A stretch of 20,793 nucleotides of DNA from contig JAHLWZ010000549.1 in the NCBI GenBank assembly GCA_020536535.1, positions 1 through 20,793 of the forward strand, in the 5' to 3' direction. This DNA is from Pelomyxa schiedti. Taxonomy: Eukaryota > Evosea > Pelobiontida > Pelomyxidae. A model generated the notes under the pieces. That model saw nothing but the letters and a program-made list of their open reading frames with translations. It made no database searches and was not told the DNA's origin. Made by a program: the position numbers and the translations under genes. Of the stretch, positions 18,788 to 20,793 are shown one piece after another. The number at the start of each line of letters is the position of its first letter. Positions within the stretch are counted from its first letter, which is position 1.

Positions 18788-19845
18788 ATGGGAGCAGAGA
18801 GTAGCGCACTCACCAAAGTAGAAGCGGCCCAGATCCGTAACCAATATGGACGTATGTCGTCATTTCATTCCACTACTACAAATCATCTCTTCGTTTTGTT
18901 TCGATTATCCCACTCTCGCGGTTTTGTAGCATTTTGTCGTTCATGTTGTTGGTTCCTAACCGGTTGTTCCCAGTTCCACAGGAGAAGTTCGATGTCGTTT
19001 TGAAAAGCTTCCAAAAGCACGCGGATAGGAACGGGAAAATCTCATCTGCTGCCTTTAAGCAAATTTTGGATGGTGTAATGCACCCTGACTTGGCTGATAA
19101 GGTACAAAAACCTCTTCCGTGGGATCACCACCCAACTTTCCTTTGCATTAGGTTTTTGCTTCGTTTGATCGCGATAACAGCGGGTACGCTCGGTCTCTTA
19201 CCTCTTACTCCTCTAATTACAACCTCCCTCTCATTGTACAGTACAATGGACGTTAGAGAGTACCTTGCCATGATGGGTGTGACTCATGGTGGAACACTAG
19301 GTAAAGCAACTATAATGAAACACATTAATCTAATTGAACTTAGAGCAAAAGCTGAATGGTACTTCCAGGAAATCCCTATTCTTTTGATGACTTTTCCCAG
19401 CTTCCTTCGAACTCTTTGATAAAAACGGAGATGGGGTCCTTTCTAAGGAAGAAATCAGGTTTCTTCTTTTTTTCTTCTTCAACTTATCGTAACGGCATCC
19501 ATTTAGAGAGATGTTTGTAATGATCGTGAAGCAGGTATATCAGCATTTCCCCCTTTATTGTCCGCCGACATATTATAGAAAAGAACCGCAACAAACATGA
19601 GAAAGTCCGCCGGCTCTGCTGCGGCTTCCGCCGTGGAGCTAGATGACAAAGCCATGGCAGCAATCAACAGCGTCATCAACACCGTCTTTGACAGAATAGA
19701 TGTTGACAGGGTAAGCGCAACCCCAACCTCCAAACACAAGAAACCTAACAACCATCCCCAACAGAACGGAACCATCGACCGCGATGAATTCCTCAATGGC
19801 TTCGCCAAGCACCCCGACGTCTGTGGCTTCTTCAAACAATTCTAG
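18788..19845 (+). CDS. EF-hand calcium sensor (calcineurin B/NCS-like), N-myristoylation signal
   Basis: Calcium-binding regulatory protein. Exons: 18788-18851, 18974-19101, 19152-19183, 19242-19300, 19344-19358 (15 nt), 19401-19458, 19507-19534, 19579-19710, 19765-19845; 198 aa. It starts MGAESSALTK, a Gly2/Ser6 context suited to N-myristoylation and reversible membrane binding. Four EF-hands can be traced. The first (HADRNGKISSAA) lacks Asp at position 1 and Glu at position 12, so it is degenerate. The second (DRDNSGTMDVRE), third (DKNGDGVLSKEE) and fourth (DVDRNGTIDRDE) have all ligand positions. This arrangement and the EQKL-x-SFELFD block before EF3 resemble calcineurin B, NCS and plant CBL proteins. 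I cannot tell which target it regulates. Introns are 122 nt for the first and 42-58 nt for the rest. Confidence 0.92.
19344..19358 (+). other. 15-nt microexon of the EF-hand gene
   Basis: Codes most of EQKLN, the short link before the third EF-hand that is conserved as EQKL in calcineurin B. Flanking introns are 43 and 42 nt. Confidence 0.82.
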
Positions 19846-20019
19846 TCCACCCCGCACACAACAGCACCTCCCCCGCAACTCACAAGCCACACCCCTTTAT
19901 CCTAAGTGCATCATCGTCAGTTGACAAAAGTTGTACATCAAAAAACTATCCACTAGAAGAAAACCGAAAAACAAACGACTTCGTTTTTTGAACAAAAAAA
20001 ACAGCGACTGTTGTGAGTG

Positions 20020-20793
20020 ATGGACCCAAGAGACACAACGGTAGTAGACACCTTCGCTGATTTCCTGGATGACACGGAGGTACTAGCATCGCTGCAGAAG
20101 AACAACACCCACCAACAACCAACACCAACACCAGCACCGGCACCAGCACCAGCAGCCCCAGCGCAGCCACAACCACAGCCACAGCCACAAACACAAACAA
20201 CAACAACAACAACCACACCTACGGCAGTGGCCACCACCCAACAACCACCACCACCACCCACGGCTGTTGTTGTGGTGCCCGCCTCAATGTCTATAGCCAC
20301 CCCCCCATCGTCATCGACATCAACAACACCAGCAACACCACCCTCCACGTCGGCGTCGGCGTCGGCGTCGGGGGCTGCAAGTGTAGGTGCTAGTTCCAGC
20401 AGCAGCGCAACTGGGAGTACGACTAGTAGTGGTAGTGGTGGTGGGAGCAGCTGGGGAGCAAGGATTGTGGGAGGGTTGGGGTCCGTAATGGCAACTGTAC
20501 TGTCACCGCTGGAACCTACTAGTGCTGCCGCGGTGATGGATGCGAATGATGCTACTGGTGGGGCTAGTGGTGGTGGTGGCAGTGGCAGGCCACACACGCC
20601 CACTACTGCATCACAGCATCCTCGTCAACTGTCATCATCCCCTACAACTGGCCATGCTATGTATACAAAACCGAGTGCAACTGCTAGTTCAGGGGCTTCG
20701 GCTAGTGGGAAGAGTTCTAAGCAGGGGCAATCATTCTTAAGCTTTGTGATGGATGCTGTGTCTGCTTCTCCTGTGCAGCAGCCGCCGAAACCC
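20020..20793 (+). CDS. 5' part of a low-complexity Pro/Thr/Ser/Gly-rich protein (runs off the window)
   Basis: An uninterrupted 258-codon frame begins at ATG 20020 and is still open at the window end, the longest frame in the sequence without an intron. It starts with an ordered-looking acidic segment (DTFADFLDDTEVLASLQK). Then come Pro/Thr/Gln repeats from CAN and ACN triplets, Ser/Ala/Gly repeats, and two islands that look conserved: SSWGARIVGGLGSVMATVL (about residues 143-161) and QSFLSFVMDAVSA (about residues 240-252). The islands may form amphipathic helices. I do not recognise the family. The ACN-rich codon pattern and Thr/Ser leader resemble the first exons of other genes here, which supports a real start. 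The function is unknown. Confidence 0.7.
   Translation, partial: MDPRDTTVVDTFADFLDDTEVLASLQKNNTHQQPTPTPAPAPAPAAPAQPQPQPQPQTQTTTTTTTPTAVATTQQPPPPPTAVVVVPASMSIATPPSSSTSTTPATPPSTSASASASGAASVGASSSSSATGSTTSSGSGGGSSWGARIVGGLGSVMATVLSPLEPTSAAAVMDANDATGGASGGGGSGRPHTPTTASQHPRQLSSSPTTGHAMYTKPSATASSGASASGKSSKQGQSFLSFVMDAVSASPVQQPPKP
20098..20225. repeat. CAN/ACN trinucleotide-type low-complexity tract
   Basis: Imperfect triplet repeats of CCA, ACA, GCA and CAG type coding Pro/Ala, Gln/Pro and then Thr runs. It lies inside the open frame and is expected to vary in length. Confidence 0.75.
20349..20373. repeat. short TCGGCG tandem repeat
   Basis: About four copies of a six-base unit coding alternating Ser and Ala within the terminal gene. 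Confidence 0.75.

Noticed and set aside
19953-20603. Open frame of 216 codons on the minus strand, Val/Gly/Cys-rich
   Set aside because: It is the antisense of the triplet-repeat region of the terminal plus-strand gene. Composition is fully explained by CAN/ACN repeats read backwards.
1-20793. CRISPR arrays, tRNA or rRNA genes, transposons or insertion sequences
   Set aside because: I saw no regularly spaced direct repeats, no tRNA-like T-loop sequence (GGTTCGAATCC type), no rRNA core sequence and no transposase or reverse transcriptase motif.

Overview
The window is nuclear DNA of a compact, intron-dense eukaryotic genome. About ten protein genes occupy 20.8 kb on both strands. Coding frames run in short blocks joined by GT-AG introns, mostly 40-60 nt long with a mode near 44 nt. 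No single open frame shows a whole gene, so every model below was rebuilt by joining exons that restore conserved protein motifs. The organism is probably a microbial eukaryote. The mix of an animal/fungal/amoeba-type (GT3) glycogen synthase with a short prokaryote-type malic enzyme, as known from Entamoeba and its relatives, makes me lean towards Amoebozoa and perhaps Archamoebae (Pelomyxa/Mastigamoeba-like). That is inference with low confidence.

Layout: (1) 1-536 (+), 3' end of an unrecognised gene. (2) 826-3681 (+), glycogen synthase, about 16 exons. (3) 3996-6613 (+), ankyrin-repeat DHHC S-acyltransferase of the Akr1/HIP14 kind, 16 exons. (4) 6994-8208 (+), Rab-family GTPase with a long N-terminal leader and an altered G4 motif, 8 exons. 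(5) 8485-9124 (-), RNA polymerase II subunit RPB4, 4 exons. (6) 9418-13349 (-), secreted WSC-domain plus glycoside hydrolase family 3 fusion, 29 exons including microexons of 8, 11, 15 and 18 nt. (7) 13718-14588 (+), SUZ-domain protein, 3 exons. (8) 14841-16862 (-), malic enzyme, 7 exons. (9) 17387-18450 (+), Vti1-type Qb-SNARE, 7 exons. (10) 18788-19845 (+), N-myristoylatable EF-hand calcium sensor, 9 exons. (11) 20020-20793 (+), 5' part of a low-complexity protein that runs off the window.

The genes are not an operon or a single pathway. They are housekeeping genes for carbon storage and use (glycogen synthase, malic enzyme, secreted glycosidase), membrane traffic (Rab, Vti1, palmitoyltransferase), calcium sensing, transcription (RPB4) and RNA binding (SUZ). 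Intergenic gaps are about 170-525 bp and often carry homopolymer A or T runs.

The strongest oddities are the microexon-rich, tightly size-restricted introns, the WSC-GH3 fusion, the Rab with a non-consensus guanine-specificity motif, and the Thr/Ser-rich leaders at the start of four unrelated proteins. I see no CRISPR array, tRNA, rRNA or mobile element.
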